Under the pieces are notes generated by a model, which saw only the letters and a program-made list of their open reading frames with translations, ran no database searches and was not told the origin of the DNA. Source: Bacteroidota bacterium (GTDB taxonomy: Bacteria; Bacteroidota; Bacteroidia; Flavobacteriales; Flavobacteriaceae). Taken from it: DNA of 32,451 bases. Positions 30,003 through 32,451 of this stretch are shown here, piece after piece (position 1 is the first letter of the stretch; every line of letters starts with the position of its first letter). A program made the translations under genes and the position numbers. The stretch lies in assembly GCA_023437485.1 (NCBI GenBank), contig JAEZGB010000132.1, positions 1 through 32,451 on the forward strand. The letters are read 5' to 3'.

Positions 30003-31451
30003 ATGTCAAAATACACCGAAGAAGAACTTAAAATCGAACTCGAAACCAAGGAGTACGAATACGGTTTTTATACTGATATAGAATCAGAAACATTTCCCAT
30101 TGGCCTTAATGAAGACATTGTCCGGGCGATTTCCCTTAAAAAGGGCGAACCCGAATGGATGACGGATTGGAGGCTTGAGGCTTTCAGGGCATGGAAGGAA
30201 ATGATTGAACCCGAGTGGGCCAACATCCACTACGATAAACCCGATTTCCAGGCCATTTCGTATTATTCGGCGCCAAAGAAGAAGGACAAATACGCCAGCC
30301 TTGATGAGGTTGACCCGGAACTTTTGGAGACCTTCAAAAAACTCGGGATCTCCATCGACGAGCAAAAGAAACTTGCCGGTGTAGCGATGGATATCGTGGT
30401 CGATTCAGTATCGGTGGCCACTACGTTCAAGAAAACGCTGGGCGAGAAGGGAATTATTTTTTGCCCGATTTCCGAAGCCATCCAGGACTATCCGGATCTT
30501 GTCCGAAAATATCTCGGAACCGTCGTGCCACAAAAGGACAATTTTTACGCGGCACTGAACTCGGCGGTTTTCTCTGACGGTTCGTTCTGCTACATTCCAA
30601 AAGGTGTTCGCTGCCCAATGGAACTTTCAACCTATTTCCGCATCAACCAAGCCGGGACAGGCCAGTTTGAAAGAACACTGGTAATCGCCGACGAAGGCAG
30701 CTATGTGTCGTATCTTGAAGGCTGCACGGCCCCGAGCCGCGACGAGAATCAGTTGCATGCAGCGGTTGTGGAGCTCATCGCGCTAGACGATGCCGAAATC
30801 AAATACTCAACAGTTCAGAACTGGTATCCCGGAAACAAAGAAGGCAAGGGCGGGGTTTACAACTTTGTGACCAAGCGCGGGCTTTGCGAAAAAAACGCCA
30901 AAATATCCTGGACGCAGGTTGAAACTGGTTCGGCCATTACGTGGAAATATCCTTCCTGCGTGCTCAAAGGCGATAATTCGGTGGGGGAATTCTATTCCAT
31001 CGCCGTGACCAACAATTTCCAGCAGGCCGATACGGGAACCAAGATGATCCACCTGGGCAAGAACACAAAATCGACGATTATTTCAAAAGGAATTTCGGCG
31101 GGAAAATCGCAAAACAGTTACCGTGGACTCGTCCAAATTTCATCTCGTGCCGACAACGCTCGAAACTTTTCGCAATGCGATTCGTTGCTGATGGGCAATA
31201 ATTGCGGGGCGCACACCTTCCCCTATATTGAATCAAAAAACCCGTCGGCAAAAATCGAACACGAGGCCACGACCAGTAAAATCGGTGAAGACCAGGTGTT
31301 CTATTGCAACCAGCGCGGAATCCCAACCGAGAAGGCCATCGCCCTGATCGTCAACGGTTTTTCAAAAGAAGTCCTCAATAAACTCCCAATGGAATTCGCC
31401 GTAGAGGCGCAGAAGTTGTTGGAGATTTCGTTGGAAGGGTCGGTGGGATAA
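30003..31451 (+). CDS. sufB: Fe-S cluster assembly scaffold protein SufB
   Basis: The 482-residue core of the SufBC2D scaffold that builds Fe-S clusters in the cytosol. The opening MSKYTEEELKIELETKEYEYGFYTDIESETFPIGLNEDIVRAIS is typical. The conserved beta-helix domain includes SDGSFCYIPKGVRCPMELSTYFRIN, YLEGCTAP, NWYPGNKEGKGGVYNFVTKRGLC and SKGISAGKSQNSYRG. The proposed cluster-assembly Cys is Cys401 in MGNNCGAHTFPYIE, equivalent to Cys405 of E. coli SufB. IEHEATTSKIGEDQVFYCNQRGI is the C-terminal signature. Length is standard. ATG at 30003 directly follows a repeat array. sufC lies 181 bases downstream behind a second kind of repeat. Confidence 0.97.
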   Translation: MSKYTEEELKIELETKEYEYGFYTDIESETFPIGLNEDIVRAISLKKGEPEWMTDWRLEAFRAWKEMIEPEWANIHYDKPDFQAISYYSAPKKKDKYASLDEVDPELLETFKKLGISIDEQKKLAGVAMDIVVDSVSVATTFKKTLGEKGIIFCPISEAIQDYPDLVRKYLGTVVPQKDNFYAALNSAVFSDGSFCYIPKGVRCPMELSTYFRINQAGTGQFERTLVIADEGSYVSYLEGCTAPSRDENQLHAAVVELIALDDAEIKYSTVQNWYPGNKEGKGGVYNFVTKRGLCEKNAKISWTQVETGSAITWKYPSCVLKGDNSVGEFYSIAVTNNFQQADTGTKMIHLGKNTKSTIISKGISAGKSQNSYRGLVQISSRADNARNFSQCDSLLMGNNCGAHTFPYIESKNPSAKIEHEATTSKIGEDQVFYCNQRGIPTEKAIALIVNGFSKEVLNKLPMEFAVEAQKLLEISLEGSVG

Positions 31452-31484
31452 TTTGAAAATTAGCCAATTTGAAAATTTGAAAAT
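31452..31484 (+). repeat. TTTGAAAAT-type repeat after sufB
   Basis: Three near-copies of TTTGAAAAT begin directly after the sufB stop. Reverse-complement copies occur at 31593-31625, so the two arms could pair around a central segment of about 108 bases that holds no gene. Confidence 0.65.
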
Positions 31485-31592
31485 GGGTTTGCGGTAATCG
31501 TCAGCTTACCTCTTGAAAAACAACTGGAAGTAGTAATAATAGTCTTAATTAATTAATGGATTTGAAAACTCGAAAGAAGTTAGCGGCAGCTC

Positions 31593-31625
31593 AATCTTCA
31601 AATCTTAATTTTCAAATCTTCAAAT
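31593..31625 (-). repeat. Inverted TTTGAAAAT-type repeat before sufC
   Basis: Units CTTCAAAT, TTTTCAAAT and CTTCAAAT on the plus strand are reverse complements of the array at 31452-31484. The array ends 7 bases before the sufC start. Confidence 0.65.
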
Positions 31626-31632
31626 AAATAAC

Positions 31633-32379
31633 ATGTTATCAATCAAAAACCTGCATGCCGGCATTGAAGGCAAGGATATCTTAAAGGGGATTGACCTGGA
31701 AGTTAAAGCGGGCGAAGTCCACGCGATTATGGGGCCGAACGGTTCCGGGAAAAGTACGCTCTCGGCGGTAATTGCCGGGAACGAGAATTATGAAGTGACC
31801 CAGGGCGAAATCTTTCTTGAAGGCGAGGACCTGTCTGAACTGGCTCCCGAAGAACGCGCTCACAAAGGCGTGTTCCTTTCGTTCCAATATCCGGTTGAGA
31901 TTCCGGGCGTATCAGTGACCAATTTCATGAAAACCGCGATTAACGAGAGCCGCAAAGCCAAAGGTCAGGACGAAATGCCTGCCAACGAGATGCTCAAGCT
32001 CATCCGCGAAAAATCGGAACTTTTGGAAATTGACCGCAAGTTCATGTCGCGCTCGCTTAACGAAGGCTTCTCCGGCGGTGAAAAAAAGCGCAACGAGATC
32101 TTCCAGATGGCAATGCTCGAGCCCAAGCTGGCGATCCTTGATGAAACTGATTCAGGCCTTGACATCGACGCGCTGCGCATCGTGGCAAACGGCGTCAATA
32201 AACTAAAGAGCGACAAAAACGCGGTGGTGGTCATCACGCACTACCAGCGCCTTCTGGACTATATTGTCCCCGATTTTGTCCACGTACTTTACAACGGCCG
32301 AATCGTAAAGTCAGGTGGCAAGGAACTGGCTTATGAGTTGGAGGAGAAAGGGTATGATTGGATTAAGAATGCAAATTGA
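31633..32379 (+). CDS. sufC: Fe-S cluster assembly ATPase SufC
   Basis: A 248-residue ABC-type ATPase that drives shape changes of the SufBCD scaffold; cytosolic, with no membrane domain. Walker A is GPNGSGKST at about 35-43. The signature loop is FSGGEKKRNEI, with the SufC-type KKRNE in place of the usual Q-x-x. Walker B is LAILDETDSGLDID, and the H-loop His is in VVVITHYQRLLDYI. These match SufC throughout. The gene follows sufB behind repeats; sufD is expected just beyond the window edge. ATG at 31633 is the only start that leaves the normal N-terminus (MLSIKNLHAGIEGKDILKGIDL). Confidence 0.97.
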   Translation: MLSIKNLHAGIEGKDILKGIDLEVKAGEVHAIMGPNGSGKSTLSAVIAGNENYEVTQGEIFLEGEDLSELAPEERAHKGVFLSFQYPVEIPGVSVTNFMKTAINESRKAKGQDEMPANEMLKLIREKSELLEIDRKFMSRSLNEGFSGGEKKRNEIFQMAMLEPKLAILDETDSGLDIDALRIVANGVNKLKSDKNAVVVITHYQRLLDYIVPDFVHVLYNGRIVKSGGKELAYELEEKGYDWIKNAN

Positions 32380-32398
32380 TTCTTCGAATCTATTTGAT

Positions 32399-32431
32399 GA
32401 CAAATGTCCAATGACGAATGTCGAACGACGG
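32399..32431 (+). repeat. Heptamer repeat array after sufC
   Basis: Units GACAAAT, GTCCAAT, GACGAAT, GTCGAAC follow the sufC stop by 19 bases. This is the same 7-base family and orientation as the array after sufA. The remaining 20 bases to the window end hold nothing recognisable. Confidence 0.65.
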
Positions 32432-32451
32432 TAAAATCGACAATGGAATAA

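Overview
The window looks like chromosome from a Flavobacteriaceae-type Bacteroidetes. The evidence is the family-typical proteins (DUF4175, DUF4837, OmpH-like lipoprotein, Pif1-type helicase with a C-terminal HTH, two-domain OmpA protein next to an S41 protease), the general lack of Shine-Dalgarno sequences, and repeated matches to the flavobacterial -7 promoter element TAnnTTTG just upstream of starts. Coding DNA looks close to 50 % G+C by eye, high for Flavobacterium, while the gaps are AT-rich. No phage, transposase, integrase, CRISPR array, tRNA or rRNA was seen. This is a dense housekeeping region with no gene-free stretch over 300 bases.

Layout. 1-2388: the start of folB (minus, running off the left edge), divergent from glnS. 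2635-5785: an SPFH membrane protein, a small secreted protein of unknown function, and gltX. 5894-13003: a plus-strand cluster of a 1105-residue DUF4175 membrane protein, ybeY, mnmG, a SAM methyltransferase and an OmpH-like lipoprotein. It contains two parS-like palindromes, one inside the end of ybeY and one just after mnmG. 13085-16774: a Pif1-like helicase, then DoxX and the clamp-loader delta-prime subunit on the minus strand. 16913-21732: pgk, an MltD-like transglycosylase with four LysM repeats, a DUF4837 lipoprotein and an ElaA-like acetyltransferase.

21744-29258 is mostly minus strand: rnpA, ctpA and a tandem OmpA-domain protein form one cluster. An M1 metallopeptidase and an S8 subtilase form a second, translationally coupled pair. 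A metallo-beta-lactamase-fold hydrolase follows. Between rnpA and the M1 gene, the plus strand holds a structured, terminator-ended segment that may be an unannotated small RNA. 29409-32379 is the start of a SUF iron-sulfur operon (sufA, sufB, sufC). Its gaps hold two families of degenerate short repeats in inverted arrangement.

The genes serve translation (GlnRS, GluRS, MnmG, YbeY, RNase P protein), envelope upkeep (transglycosylase, OmpA, OmpH, CtpA, secreted peptidases), replication and repair (delta prime, helicase), glycolysis and Fe-S assembly. The least ordinary signals are non-coding: the parS-like sites, the possible small RNA, a terminator hairpin that contains the DUF4837 start codon, and the suf-operon repeats. 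Assignments rest on reading motifs by eye; no database search was possible.
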